Shown here: positions 33,337-42,183 of the stretch, piece after piece
Layout of the letters: each line of letters begins with the position of its first letter
Numbering within the stretch: position 1 is the stretch's first letter
NCBI RefSeq assembly: GCF_001424755.1
Contig: NZ_LMRF01000005.1
Span: 206,797 to 270,796, forward strand
Direction: 5' to 3'
Length of the DNA: 64,000 nt
Source: Marmoricola sp. Leaf446
GTDB taxonomy: Bacteria > Actinomycetota > Actinomycetes > Propionibacteriales > Nocardioidaceae
The notes under the pieces: model-generated
What the model was told of the DNA's origin: nothing
Seen by the model: the letters and a program-made list of their open reading frames with translations, nothing else
The model's database searches: none
Program-made: the position numbers and the translations under genes

Positions 33337-34829
33337 CCCCGTCGCTGCAGGGGCTTGGTCGCCGGCCCCTCCAGCACCTCGCCGTCGGGCGAGAACCGCG
33401 ACCCGTGCAGCGGGCAGTCCCAGCTGCGCTCGGCGTCGTTCCACTTCAGCACGCCGCCGAGGTGGGTGCACAGGCCGACCACGGCGCAGCGCTCGCCGTC
33501 GGGCGCCGTGGAGCGGGCGGTGGGCAGGCCCGTCTCGCGGCCGACGACGCCCATGCCCTCCGGCGGCGCCTCGGGCACCCGTCGGGCGAGGCCGCGCACC
33601 GCCCCGGTGGCCACCGACAGGCCCACGCCGAGGTTGAGCCGCACCAGCTCGCCGACGTCGGAGGGGCTCAGGCGCGCGCCCCCCAGCCGCTGGGCCCACG
33701 AGGGCTCGGCGCCCAGGATGTCGCCGGTCAGCGTCAGGGCGGCGGCCACCGCGTTGGTCATGCCCCACTTCTCGAAGCCGGTGGCGAAGCGCAGGTGGCC
33801 GCCGCCGCGGGGCACCCGGCCGACGAAGGGCAGCGCGTCGTGCGGGGCGTAGTCCTGCGCGGACCAGCGGTGCGTCTCGACCGCACCGGGGAAGTGCTCG
33901 TGGGTCCAGTGGCGCAGCCGCTCGACGTGCTCGAGCTCGGAGCGGGTGCGTCCGACGGTGTGGCCGGCGCCGCCGACCAGCAGCAGCCGCTCGTCGCCGC
34001 GGGGCACGTCACGGATGGAGCGCGAGTCCGAGCCCGCCGAGAGGAACATCCCGTCGGGCGCGGGCACCGACCCGGCGCGGAAGGTGAGGGAGTAGGACCG
34101 CTGCGGCTCCACCCGGGCGAAGTGCAGCCCGCGGTCGAGCAGCGGCGCACCGGTGGCCAGCACGACCTCGCGGGCCCGCAGCTCGGTGGCGTCCTGCAGC
34201 CGCAGCACGGGGCCGTCGTCGACCCCACCGGCGGCCGAGGCGCCGACCACGCGCTGGCCCTGGTGCAGCGTGCCGCCGTGCGACCGCAGCTGCTGCACGA
34301 GCGCCTCGAGCACGTCCATCGGGTCGAACTGCGCCTGGTCGTCCAGCGCGGTGGCGCGGTGCACCGGGAAGGGCGCGTCGACCTCGCCGAGCAGCCGCAC
34401 GGGCAGTCCCAGCGCGCTGGCGACGGCGTGCTCCTGCTCCACGGTCGAGACCTCGCTCTCGTCGGCCGCGTAGGTGTACGTCGTACGCCGCTGCACCGGC
34501 ACGCCGTGCTCCTCGCAGAACCGCAGCAGCCAGGCGAATCCCTCGCGCTGCGACTCGACGTAGGCCATCGCCACCTGCTGCCCCTGGTGGCGGCGCACCC
34601 GCGAGAGGTGGGTGCCCTGGAGCAGCGACAGCTTGGCGGTGGTGTGGCCGGTGGTCACCGCTCCGACGTGGCGCGCCTCGACCAGCGTCACCCCGCGGCC
34701 GGCGCGGGCCAGCAGCAGCGCCGTGGTGAGGCCGGTCAGTCCGGCGCCGACCACGACGACGTCGTGGTCGCCCGGGGCCAGCGGGTCGGAGGCGATCGGG
34801 GCGGAGGTGTCGAGCCAGAGCGAAGCCAT
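33333..34829 (-). CDS. FAD-dependent oxidoreductase with C-terminal Rieske domain
   Basis: A 498-residue fusion. Residues 20-400 form a DAO-type FAD domain with the dinucleotide fold VVVVGAGLTGLTTALLLARAG and a second FAD region LRFATGFEKWGMTNAVAAAL. The last 60 residues are a Rieske [2Fe-2S] domain: Cys-x-His in LCTHLGGVLKW and Cys-x2-His in CPLHGSRF. ATG 34829 was chosen because the frame upstream is a shadow. The arrangement is known in actinobacterial and Bacillus 'FAD-dependent oxidoreductase/Rieske' proteins of unknown substrate, often stress-induced. The gene is divergent from the zinc alcohol dehydrogenase. Confidence 0.92.
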   Translation of the reverse strand: MASLWLDTSAPIASDPLAPGDHDVVVVGAGLTGLTTALLLARAGRGVTLVEARHVGAVTTGHTTAKLSLLQGTHLSRVRRHQGQQVAMAYVESQREGFAWLLRFCEEHGVPVQRRTTYTYAADESEVSTVEQEHAVASALGLPVRLLGEVDAPFPVHRATALDDQAQFDPMDVLEALVQQLRSHGGTLHQGQRVVGASAAGGVDDGPVLRLQDATELRAREVVLATGAPLLDRGLHFARVEPQRSYSLTFRAGSVPAPDGMFLSAGSDSRSIRDVPRGDERLLLVGGAGHTVGRTRSELEHVERLRHWTHEHFPGAVETHRWSAQDYAPHDALPFVGRVPRGGGHLRFATGFEKWGMTNAVAAALTLTGDILGAEPSWAQRLGGARLSPSDVGELVRLNLGVGLSVATGAVRGLARRVPEAPPEGMGVVGRETGLPTARSTAPDGERCAVVGLCTHLGGVLKWNDAERSWDCPLHGSRFSPDGEVLEGPATKPLQRRG

Positions 34830-34954
34830 GTCGCCCGGTGCCCGTTCGCGGGCGGCCCACGCCCACCCGCGGGGGTGGAGTCCGACCCGCACCCACGGGT
34901 ACCGGGGGACCCACGGCCACCGGCTCGGCGGTCGCCCCACGAGAGGAGCACCCG

Positions 34955-36136
34955 ATGAAGGCAGTCACCTGGCAGGGCAAGCGCGACGTCCGCGTCGAGG
35001 AGGTCCCCGACCCCCGGATCGAGAAGCCCAACGACGCGATCGTGCGGGTCACCTCCAGCGGCTTGTGCGGCTCCGACCTGCACCTCTACGAGACGCTCGG
35101 CCCGTTCATGGGGCAGGGCGACGTCCTCGGCCACGAGCCGATGGGGATCGTGGAGGAGGTCGGCCCCGAGGCCGGCGACCTCGCGGTCGGCGACCGGGTG
35201 GTGATGCCGTTCCAGATCTGCTGCGGCCACTGCTGGATGTGCCAGCGGGGCCTGTTCACGCAGTGCGAGACCACCCAGGTCCGCGACCAGGGCATGGGCG
35301 CGGCGCTGTTCGGCTTCAGCAAGCTCTACGGCGAGGTCCCCGGTGGCCAGGCCGAGCTGCTGCGCGTCCCCGAGGCGCAGTTCATGCCGATCAAGGTGCC
35401 CCACGGCCCGCCCGACGAGCGGTTCCTGTTCCTCTCCGACGTGCTGCCCACCGCCTGGCAGTCCGTGGAGTACGCCGACACCCCCGAGGGCGGCACCCTG
35501 CTCGTCCTGGGCCTCGGCCCGATCGGCGACATGGCCTGCCGGATCGCGCTGCACCGCGGCCTGCGGGTGATCGGCGTCGACCGCGTCACCGAGCGCCTCG
35601 AGCGGGTCCGGCTGCGCGGCGCCGAGGTGCTCGACCTGCGCGAGGTCGACGACCTGGGCGAGGAGATCCGCTCCCGGACCGCCGGTCGCGGCGCCGACTC
35701 GGTCATCGACGCCGTCGGCATGGAGGCCCACGGGTCGCCCGTCGCCGAGCTGGGGCAGAAGCTGTTCAACGCCCTGCCCAAGCGACTCAGCGCCAGCATC
35801 ATGGCCAAGGCCGGACTCGACCGGATGGCCGCGATCTACAGCGCCATCGACAGCGTCCGCCGCGGCGGCACCGTCTCGCTGATCGGCGTGTACGGCGGCC
35901 AGAGCGACCCGATGCCGCTGCTGACGATGTTCGACAAGCAGCTGCAGCTCCGGATGGGCCAGGCCAACGTGCGCCGGTGGAGCGACGACATCATGCCGCT
36001 GCTGACCGACGACTCCGACCCGCTCGGCACCGAGGACTTCGCGACCCACCGGGTGGCGCTGGCCGACGCCCCGGCGGCGTACGAGAAGTTCCAGAAGAAG
36101 CAGGACGGCGTCGTCAAGGTCGTCTTCGCGCCCTGA
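34955..36136 (+). CDS. Zinc-dependent alcohol dehydrogenase, formaldehyde-dehydrogenase-like
   Basis: A 393-residue medium-chain dehydrogenase. Catalytic zinc ligands are in GLCGSDLH and GHEPMGIVEEVG. The structural zinc lobe is present with cysteines in ICCGHCWMCQRGLFTQC. The Rossmann motif is LVLGLGPIGDMACRIAL, about residue 185. The extra 30 residues after the Rossmann core (KLFNALPKRLSASIMAK) match the 'glutathione-independent formaldehyde dehydrogenase/threonine dehydrogenase-like' group. It follows a GAGAGGAG site. Likely oxidation of an aldehyde or alcohol with NAD; substrate unknown. Confidence 0.9.
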   Translation: MKAVTWQGKRDVRVEEVPDPRIEKPNDAIVRVTSSGLCGSDLHLYETLGPFMGQGDVLGHEPMGIVEEVGPEAGDLAVGDRVVMPFQICCGHCWMCQRGLFTQCETTQVRDQGMGAALFGFSKLYGEVPGGQAELLRVPEAQFMPIKVPHGPPDERFLFLSDVLPTAWQSVEYADTPEGGTLLVLGLGPIGDMACRIALHRGLRVIGVDRVTERLERVRLRGAEVLDLREVDDLGEEIRSRTAGRGADSVIDAVGMEAHGSPVAELGQKLFNALPKRLSASIMAKAGLDRMAAIYSAIDSVRRGGTVSLIGVYGGQSDPMPLLTMFDKQLQLRMGQANVRRWSDDIMPLLTDDSDPLGTEDFATHRVALADAPAAYEKFQKKQDGVVKVVFAP

Positions 36137-36199
36137 TCGCGCCCGTCCCTCACCAGGCCGTGGCGGGTCGGGGCCACCTCGACCCGCTACGGTCCGCAC

Positions 36200-37282
36200 G
36201 TGAACTCGCCCACGACGATCGTCTGGAGCAGCTTCGACGGCCGCTTCAGCGACAGCCCCCGCGCCCTCTACGAGCGCCTCCGCGCCGAGCGCGACGACCT
36301 CCACCACGTCTGGCTGGTCCGCGACGAGCTGCGCCACACCTTCCCCACCGACGTCACCCTGGTCACCAGCCGGACCCCCGAGGCGGCGCGGGCGCTGGAG
36401 TCGGCCGACCTCGTCTTCGCGAGCAGCCACATCGAGGTCGAGTGGGAGAAGAAGCCCGGGGCGACGTACGTCCAGACCTGGCACGGCACACCGCTGAAGA
36501 CCGTGCACTGGGACGTGCTGTGGGCGCCCGAGGGCAAGCTCGAGCAGCTCGACCGCGACGTGCAGCGCTGGGACCTGCTGCTCGCCCCCAACCCGCACGC
36601 CACCCACTTCCTCTCCCAGGCCTTCCGGTGGGAGGGCGAGCTGCTGGAGTCGGGCTACCCCCGCAACGACGTGCTCGCCGCCCCCCGCCACGACGCGCGC
36701 CGCGCCGAGGTCCGCGAGGCGCTCGGCATCGACCCGGGGACCACCGTGGTGCTCTACGCCCCCACCTGGCGCGACGCGGAGGGCTACGACACCTCGCTCG
36801 ACGTGCCCGTCCGGCTCGAGCTGGAGCAGTTCGGGGAGGCGCTCGGCGAGGACCACGTGCTGCTGCTGCGCGCCCACAACATGGTGGCCGGCCGCTGGCA
36901 CGTCGACTCCCACGAGTGGCTGCGCGACGTCTCGCTGACCCCGCCCGACGTCGCCGACCTCTACTGCGCCGCCGACGTGATGGTCACCGACTACTCCTCG
37001 ACGATGTTCGACTGGGCCGTCACCGGCCGGCCGCTGCTCTACCTCGCCTCCGACCTCGAGCAGTACGGCTCGGTCACCCGCGGCTTCTACCTCGACCTGT
37101 GGCCCGAGGCCCCCGGCCCGGTGCTGCGCTCCACCGAGGAGCTCCTCGCCGCGCTGGGCGACCTCCCGGCCGTCGAGCAGGAGTACGCCGCCCGCTACGC
37201 CGCCTTCCGCGAGCGCTTCACCCCGCACGAGGACGGCCACGCCACCGAGCGGGTCCTGCGCCACCTGGGGCTGATCGGCTGA
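36200..37282 (+). CDS. CDP-glycerol glycerophosphotransferase family protein
   Basis: A 360-residue GT-B-like transferase of the TagF/TagB family. The signatures YVQTWHGTPLK (about 91-101), ESGYPRNDVL, VVLYAPTWRD and the late ADVMVTDYSSTMFDWAVTGRP are all present. Such enzymes transfer glycerol phosphate or other CDP-linked units during teichoic acid or surface polymer synthesis. It is shorter than classical TagF and has no extra domain. It stands alone between a dehydrogenase and the iron-box-controlled gene, so the polymer it serves is not shown locally. The GTG start has only a weak ribosome site. Confidence 0.9.
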   Translation: MNSPTTIVWSSFDGRFSDSPRALYERLRAERDDLHHVWLVRDELRHTFPTDVTLVTSRTPEAARALESADLVFASSHIEVEWEKKPGATYVQTWHGTPLKTVHWDVLWAPEGKLEQLDRDVQRWDLLLAPNPHATHFLSQAFRWEGELLESGYPRNDVLAAPRHDARRAEVREALGIDPGTTVVLYAPTWRDAEGYDTSLDVPVRLELEQFGEALGEDHVLLLRAHNMVAGRWHVDSHEWLRDVSLTPPDVADLYCAADVMVTDYSSTMFDWAVTGRPLLYLASDLEQYGSVTRGFYLDLWPEAPGPVLRSTEELLAALGDLPAVEQEYAARYAAFRERFTPHEDGHATERVLRHLGLIG

Positions 37283-37297
37283 GCCCACTCGTCCACC

Positions 37298-37312
37298 AGG
37301 TAAGGGTTACCT
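37298..37312 (+). promoter_or_regulatory. Candidate DtxR/IdeR iron box upstream of the SIP gene
   Basis: AGGTAA-GGG-TTACCT is a perfect 6-bp dyad with a 3-bp centre. It agrees with the core of the IdeR/DtxR consensus (AGGTTAGSCTAACCT) at 12 of 15 positions. It ends 8 bp before the ATG of the siderophore-interacting protein, so iron-loaded repressor would cover the transcription or translation start. No regulator gene is adjacent. Confidence 0.8.
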
Positions 37313-37320
37313 TGGTCGCC

Positions 37321-38109
37321 ATGCACGCTCTCGTGGTCTCGACGACCCAGCTCACCCCCGGCATGGTCCGCGTCGTGCTCGGCGGGGAGGGTCTCGCCGG
37401 GTTCACGATGCCCGACGCGACCGATGCCTACGTCAACCTGGCGCTGCGGCCGGCCGGGGCGCCGTACGACGAGGTGTTCGACCCCAAGGCGGTCCGCGAC
37501 GAGCACCCGAAGGACGTCTGGCCCGCGCGCCGCCGCTACACCGTGCGCGCCTGGGACGACGCCCGCCGGGAGCTCACGCTCGACTTCGTCGTCCACGGCG
37601 ACCGCGGCGCGGCGGGACCGTGGGCCGCGCGGGCCGAGCCGGGTGACGTGCTGGTCCTCGAAGGTCCGGGCGGCGGCTACCGGCCCGATCCCGAGGTCGA
37701 CTGGCACCTCATGATCGGCGACGAGTCGGCGCTGCCGGCGATCGCGGCCTCGCTGGAGGCGCTGCCGCCCGGCTCTCGGGCGGTGGTGCGGCTGGTCTGC
37801 GACTCGACGGCGCACCAGCTCCCGCTGTCCACCGACGCCGACCTCGACCTGCTCTGGGTGCACCGCGACCGGCCCGACGCGCTGCTCGAGTCCGTGCGCG
37901 CCATCGCGGCGCCGGAGGGACGGGTGCACGCCTTCGTGCACGGCGAGGCCGACGAGATCCGGGCGATCCGGGCCCACCTCCTCGGCGAGCGGGGCCTGAC
38001 CCGGCAGGACATGTCGTGCTCGCCCTACTGGCGCCACGACATGGACGACGAGGCGTGGCGCCGCGTGAAGAAGGAGTTCGTGGCGGCCATGGAGGCCGAC
38101 GCCCCCTGA
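37321..38109 (+). CDS. Siderophore-interacting protein (FAD-dependent ferric-siderophore reductase)
   Basis: A 262-residue protein of the SIP/ViuB family. The FAD-binding barrel includes TTQLTPGMVRVVLGGEGLAG and the RRYTVRAWDDARRELTLDFV motif (RxYTxR). The NAD(P)H lobe has the hallmark LMIGDESALPAIAASLEAL (about 130-150), and the C-terminus matches SCSPYWRHDMDDEAWRRVKK. It reduces ferric siderophores in the cytosol to release iron. The ATG at 37321 sits 8 bp after an iron box, so expression should rise on iron starvation. There are no siderophore biosynthesis or uptake genes nearby. Confidence 0.93.
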   Translation: MHALVVSTTQLTPGMVRVVLGGEGLAGFTMPDATDAYVNLALRPAGAPYDEVFDPKAVRDEHPKDVWPARRRYTVRAWDDARRELTLDFVVHGDRGAAGPWAARAEPGDVLVLEGPGGGYRPDPEVDWHLMIGDESALPAIAASLEALPPGSRAVVRLVCDSTAHQLPLSTDADLDLLWVHRDRPDALLESVRAIAAPEGRVHAFVHGEADEIRAIRAHLLGERGLTRQDMSCSPYWRHDMDDEAWRRVKKEFVAAMEADAP

Positions 38110-38217
38110 CGCCCACCGGTCCGGTGTGGCGTGCATCACTCCTCGGCGAGGTGGGTATAGGGCTGGCAGGGGGAGCTGGAAGGGAGGCCAGCGCGTGCAC
38201 CTGCGCGCGCCCACGTC

Positions 38218-38898
38218 ATGAGGACCACGAACAGCACGACCACCGGGGGCACCGTCCCGGAGCTGACCACCGACACCACCTCAGGGGCCGGGACCGACGG
38301 GTCCCCCACCCTCGAGCAGCTCGAGCGCGACGTCCGCGCGCTCGTGCCCGACCTGGTCGGGCTGAGCCTGTGCCGCAGCGGGCCCGACGGTCCGGTCACG
38401 CTCGAGGCGACCACCCGCCGGGTGCGCCTGCTCGACGCGCTGCAGCACCTCGACGGCGGACCCGCACCGACCCGTGACCGCGACGTCACGATCAGCCGCG
38501 CCCGCTGGCCGCACCTGGCCCGCGGCGCCGCCGAGGCCGGGGTGGGGAGCACCCGCGCGGCCACGGTCTGCGAGGGCGAGGTGGTCGTCGGCGAGGTCCA
38601 CCTGTACGCCGCCGGCGACGACCCGTTCGCCGGCGTGGCCGACGACCTCGAGGCGCTGTTCGACGAGGCCCGGCTCTGCACCCGGGTGAGCGCGGCCCCG
38701 CCGTCGGAGGACACCCCGACCCAGGCCGCGCCGCGCTCGCTGCGGGGGGACGGCAAGGTGCACCGGGTCATCGGGCAGCTGTCGGTGCGGCTCGGGACCG
38801 ACCCGATCGCGGCCTACGACCGGCTCGAGGCCTCGGCCCGCCGGGCCGGTGTCGGCTGCGAGGACCTCGCGGCCGTGCTGGTCGACCTGCGGCCCTAG
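38218..38898 (+). CDS. ANTAR-like C-terminal domain protein, probable GAF-ANTAR relative
   Basis: A 226-residue protein. The first 35 residues are threonine/glycine-rich and disordered. The central region (LVGLSLCRSGPDGPVTLEAT, GEVVVGEVHLYAAGDDPFAG) has GAF-like strands. The last 50 residues (VHRVIGQLSVRLGTDPIAAY then LEASARRAGVGCEDLAAVLV) follow the three-helix pattern of ANTAR, but the conserved aromatic/alanine positions are partly lost. RNA binding is therefore less certain than for the GAF-ANTAR protein 5 kb upstream. A GGGTAT hexamer at 38153-38158, about 60 bp upstream, resembles a SigB/SigF -10 box, but no clear -35 is seen. Confidence 0.65.
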   Translation: MRTTNSTTTGGTVPELTTDTTSGAGTDGSPTLEQLERDVRALVPDLVGLSLCRSGPDGPVTLEATTRRVRLLDALQHLDGGPAPTRDRDVTISRARWPHLARGAAEAGVGSTRAATVCEGEVVVGEVHLYAAGDDPFAGVADDLEALFDEARLCTRVSAAPPSEDTPTQAAPRSLRGDGKVHRVIGQLSVRLGTDPIAAYDRLEASARRAGVGCEDLAAVLVDLRP

Positions 38899-38907
38899 GC
38901 CCGGCTC

Positions 38908-39558
38908 CTAGGACCGGCCCCGGCGCAGTCGCACGCCGGCCCCCTGCGCCACGGCCGTCAGCTCCGAGAGGTCGGCGACCACGAGGTCGGTGCCGGGGGC
39001 GCCCTCGGGCAGCGACACCCCGACCACGCGGGCCCCGGCGGCGACGCCGGCCTCGACGCCGGCCGGGCTGTCCTCGAGCACGACGCAGTCGGCCGGGTCG
39101 AGACCCAGCCGGGTGGCCGCCTCGACGTAGGGGTCCGGCGCCGGCTTGCCGTGGGCCACGTCGTCGGCGGTGACCAGCACGTCGGGCACCGGCAGCCCGG
39201 CCGCGCCCAGCCGGGCGAGCGCGAGCCGGCGCGTCGCCGAGGTGGCGACCGCCCACGGCAGCCCGGCCTCGGTGAGCGAGGTGAGCAGGGCGAGCGCGCC
39301 GGGCAACGCCACGGTCGCGCCCGAGGTGGAGAGCTCGAGCTCGTCGATCCGCTCGGTCGCCCGCACCACCTGGTCGGCGGGCAGCAGCGTGGCGACGGTG
39401 TCGGCCGCGCGCCGGCCGTGGATCAGTTCGAGCACGTGGGCGGCGTCGAGGTCGTGCTCCCCCGCCCACTGCGTCCACGCCTCGTTGCCGCTGGCGACCG
39501 AGTCGACCAGCACCCCGTCGTTGTCGAAGAGGAGTCCGGCGACGTCGAGGTGGGTCAC
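38908..39558 (-). CDS. HAD-superfamily phosphatase/phosphoglucomutase-like protein
   Basis: A 216-residue HAD subfamily I enzyme with all motifs: LLFDNDGVLVDS (9-20), VATSATRR (Ser/Thr motif II), GKPAPDPY (Lys) and VLEDSPAGVEAGVAAGA. The nucleophile and acid/base aspartates are present, though the middle position is Asn (FDNDG). Likely a sugar-phosphate phosphatase such as a 2-deoxyglucose-6-phosphatase or glycerol-phosphatase type. It lies 19 bp after the AEC transporter gene and is the last gene of a three-gene minus-strand unit. Confidence 0.88.
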   Translation of the reverse strand: MTHLDVAGLLFDNDGVLVDSVASGNEAWTQWAGEHDLDAAHVLELIHGRRAADTVATLLPADQVVRATERIDELELSTSGATVALPGALALLTSLTEAGLPWAVATSATRRLALARLGAAGLPVPDVLVTADDVAHGKPAPDPYVEAATRLGLDPADCVVLEDSPAGVEAGVAAGARVVGVSLPEGAPGTDLVVADLSELTAVAQGAGVRLRRGRS

Positions 39559-39577
39559 GGGGAGGACGCTACGGGGC

Positions 39578-40492
39578 TCAGCCGAGCACCAGCACGACGC
39601 CCACGATCACCGGCACCGAGGCGAGCGTGGTCAGCAGCACCGAGTCCCGGGCCAGCGTCTCGGCCCGGCGGTAGCGGCTGGCGATGATGAAGATGTTCTG
39701 CGCGGTCGGCAGCGCGGCGGTCACGACCACCGCGACGAGGGCGGGCCCGTCGATGCCGAGCAGCACCGCCACGGCGTACGCCGTCAGCGGCTGCAGCAGC
39801 AGCTTGCAGGCCACGATCACGCCGAGCTCGGCGCGGGCGCCCGCCTGGGCCAGGCCGGGCCCCAGCCGCAGCGCGATGCCGTAGGCGAGCAGCATCATCG
39901 GGATCGCCATCGCGCCGACGAGCTCGACGGGCGCCTGCACCGCGGTGGGCAGCTGCCACCCGGTCGCGGCGAGCACCAGCCCGGCGACCGAGGCCAGCGT
40001 CAGCGGCGTGCGCAGCGGCTGGCTGGCCACCTGCAGCAGCCCGGTGCGCCCTCGGGTGCGGCTCTCCAGCACGGCGAGCGACAGCGGCTGCAGGAGCAGC
40101 AGCTGCACCAGCAGTGCGGGCACGACGGCGGCGGCGTTGCCGAGCACGTAGCCCGCGATCGCCAGCCCGAGGTTGCCGGCGTTGACGTAGGTCGAGCACA
40201 GCACCCCCACGAGCAGGCCGTCGAGGTCGCGGCGCAGCCACCACCCGGCGTACGCCGCGTAGGCGCCGCCGGCGACCACGACCGAGGCCAGCGCCGCGAC
40301 GGTGCCGCCGACCAGGGCCGCGTCGAGGTCGGTGCCGGCCATCGTGGTGAGGATCAGCGCGGGCGAGGCCACCCAGAACGCCAGCCGGCTGAGCTCGCGC
40401 TGCGTGACCTCGGTGACCACGCCCAGGTGGGCGAGCAGCGCCCCCAGCCCGATGACGAGCGCCAGGGTGACGAAGCCGTTGAGCAGCGCCAC
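39578..40492 (-). CDS. AEC family transporter (auxin efflux carrier type)
   Basis: A 304-residue membrane protein with ten hydrophobic segments. It has the family features NAGNLGLAIAGYVLGN (about 105-120, the crossover helix) and a matching LPTAQNIFIIASRYRR in the second half (about 267-282). AEC/MdcF-type proteins are secondary transporters for dicarboxylates or other organic acids in bacteria. The GTG start lies one base after the stop of the MFS gene, so they are coupled. The substrate is unknown. Confidence 0.88.
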   Translation of the reverse strand: MALLNGFVTLALVIGLGALLAHLGVVTEVTQRELSRLAFWVASPALILTTMAGTDLDAALVGGTVAALASVVVAGGAYAAYAGWWLRRDLDGLLVGVLCSTYVNAGNLGLAIAGYVLGNAAAVVPALLVQLLLLQPLSLAVLESRTRGRTGLLQVASQPLRTPLTLASVAGLVLAATGWQLPTAVQAPVELVGAMAIPMMLLAYGIALRLGPGLAQAGARAELGVIVACKLLLQPLTAYAVAVLLGIDGPALVAVVVTAALPTAQNIFIIASRYRRAETLARDSVLLTTLASVPVIVGVVLVLG

Positions 40493-40493
40493 C

Positions 40494-41729
40494 TCAGCCG
40501 CCGGTCGCGCGGCGCGACCGCGCGGCCGGCACGACGAGCGCCGAGGGCACCAGCACGACCGCCACCACCAGCAGCGCGTCGAGGGTGCCGACGCGGTCGG
40601 CGACGAACCCGATGAGCGGCGGACCGGAGAGGAACGCGGCGTACCCGATGGTGGAGACCACGCTCACCCGCGCGGCCGCCCGACGGGGGTCGTCGGCCGC
40701 GGCGCTCATCCCGACCGGGAAGCCCAGCGACGCCCCGAGGCCCCACAGCACGACCCCGACGACCACGAGCACGAGGCTCTGGCCGAGCACGATCAGCAGC
40801 ACGCCGCCGCCCGCGGCCGCCATCGTGGCCCACAGCACCGGCACCCGGCCGAACCGGTCGAGCAGCACCGGGCCGCCCAGCCGACCAGCCGTCATCGCGG
40901 TCACGAACACCGCGAAGCCGGCGACGCCGACCCAGTCGGCCACGTCGTACCCGTCGACCAGCGCCAGCGCCAGCCAGTCGTTGGCCGTGCCCTCGGTCAG
41001 CGCCAGCGCCAGCACCATCAGGCCGATCAGCAGCGTGCGCGGCTCGGTCCAGGCCGACCACGACGACGGCGCCGGTCCCTCGTCGCCGCCCTGCGCCGCG
41101 ACCTCGTCGGGCAGGAACCTGCGGGTGCAGACCAGCAGCACGGTCACCGCCAGGACGGCCAGCACGGGCAGGTGGCCCGCGGTGGGCACCCCCAGCCCGA
41201 CGGCGGCCGCACCGACGGCCGAGCCCAGCACGGTGCCGAAGCTGAACGCGGCGTGGAAGCGCGGCATCACGGTGCGGCCCAGGTGCTGCTCGACGGCGGC
41301 GCCCTCGACGTTCATCCCGACGTCCCACACGCCGGTGCCGACGCCGTAGAGGAACAGTCCCACCGCCGCGACCGGCACCGAGGACACCCCGATCGCCACG
41401 GCGGTGAGCACGAGGCCGACGAGCGCGCTCAACCCGGCCACGCGCACGACGAGCGTGGTGCCCAGCCGCGAGATCAGCGCCCCCGACGTCGGCATCGACA
41501 GCAGCGACCCGGCGGCGATGGCCAGCAGCAGCAGGCCGAGCTGGCCGTTGTCGAGCCCCAGCGACCGCCGCGCCTCCGGGATCCGGGACACCCAGGTCGC
41601 GAACAGCAGCCCGTTGAGGAAGAAGGTCAGCGCCACCGCGTTGCGCGCCGCGAGGGTGCTCGCGCCGCCCGGGCCCGTCGGGCTCGTCGGGCTCGTGGAG
41701 GAGGGCCTGCTGGCGGTCGGTCCGGACAC
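40494..41729 (-). CDS. MFS transporter (FucP/YbjJ-like)
   Basis: A 411-residue twelve-segment transporter. The first 25 residues are a serine/threonine/proline-rich cytoplasmic head. FATWVSRIPEARRSLGLDNGQ between segments 1 and 2 and YGVGTGVWDVGMNVEGAAVEQHLGR in the first half are typical of the YbjJ/FucP-like group in actinobacteria. It is the first gene of a unit with the AEC transporter and the HAD phosphatase, one base apart from the AEC gene. Two transporters in one unit could serve exchange of related acids or sugars (inference). Confidence 0.88.
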   Translation of the reverse strand: MSGPTASRPSSTSPTSPTGPGGASTLAARNAVALTFFLNGLLFATWVSRIPEARRSLGLDNGQLGLLLLAIAAGSLLSMPTSGALISRLGTTLVVRVAGLSALVGLVLTAVAIGVSSVPVAAVGLFLYGVGTGVWDVGMNVEGAAVEQHLGRTVMPRFHAAFSFGTVLGSAVGAAAVGLGVPTAGHLPVLAVLAVTVLLVCTRRFLPDEVAAQGGDEGPAPSSWSAWTEPRTLLIGLMVLALALTEGTANDWLALALVDGYDVADWVGVAGFAVFVTAMTAGRLGGPVLLDRFGRVPVLWATMAAAGGGVLLIVLGQSLVLVVVGVVLWGLGASLGFPVGMSAAADDPRRAAARVSVVSTIGYAAFLSGPPLIGFVADRVGTLDALLVVAVVLVPSALVVPAARSRRATGG

Positions 41730-41866
41730 CGCACGAGCCTAGGTGGCCCACGGCGGGCGGCGGCACCGGGCGGGCCGCCGCCAGAAACCGGATTCCGTGC
41801 CGCGCCGACCAGGACAGGTGTTCACTGTCCCCAGCAGTCCCGCGCAGATCCCAGGAGCTCCTCCAA

Positions 41867-42175
41867 GTGCCAGCACCCGTGGTCGAGGCCCTCGTCCTGG
41901 GCCGCCCGTGCGCCGTCGCAGCGGCCCTGGTGACGTCCGTGCAGGTCCACGGCGGCTCGCTGACGGGGGTGGGTGGCTTCGGCAGCGTGGTGACCTGGCG
42001 GGTGCTCGACGCCCGGCTCGACCTGGTCGAGCTGCAGGCCGAGGTGGTCGACGCGCCCGGGCAACCGGGCGTGACACGGGTGCGGGTCACCCGGGTCGAC
42101 GCGGCCATCGCCTCGACCGAGCGGTTCGTCAGCCCGCCCCTCGGCGCCCGCGACGACGACCGCGGCACCGGCTGA
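41867..42175 (+). CDS. Small hypothetical protein
   Basis: A 102-residue protein beginning at a GTG preceded by AGGAG. It has alternating hydrophobic and polar residues consistent with a beta-rich fold (VVTWRVLDARLDLVELQAEVV, VTRVRVTRVDAAIAS), and the tail is charged. No family is recognised. It lies 8 bp upstream of the MOSC gene, so the two are probably co-transcribed. The minus-strand frame over the same bases is arginine-rich and looks like a shadow. Confidence 0.5.
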   Translation: MPAPVVEALVLGRPCAVAAALVTSVQVHGGSLTGVGGFGSVVTWRVLDARLDLVELQAEVVDAPGQPGVTRVRVTRVDAAIASTERFVSPPLGARDDDRGTG

Positions 42176-42183
42176 GCGACGCC

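Noticed and set aside
38153-38158. SigB/SigF promoter upstream of the ANTAR-like gene
   Set aside because: Only a -10-like GGGTAT is seen; no convincing GTTT-type -35 at the right distance, so it is not listed as a feature.
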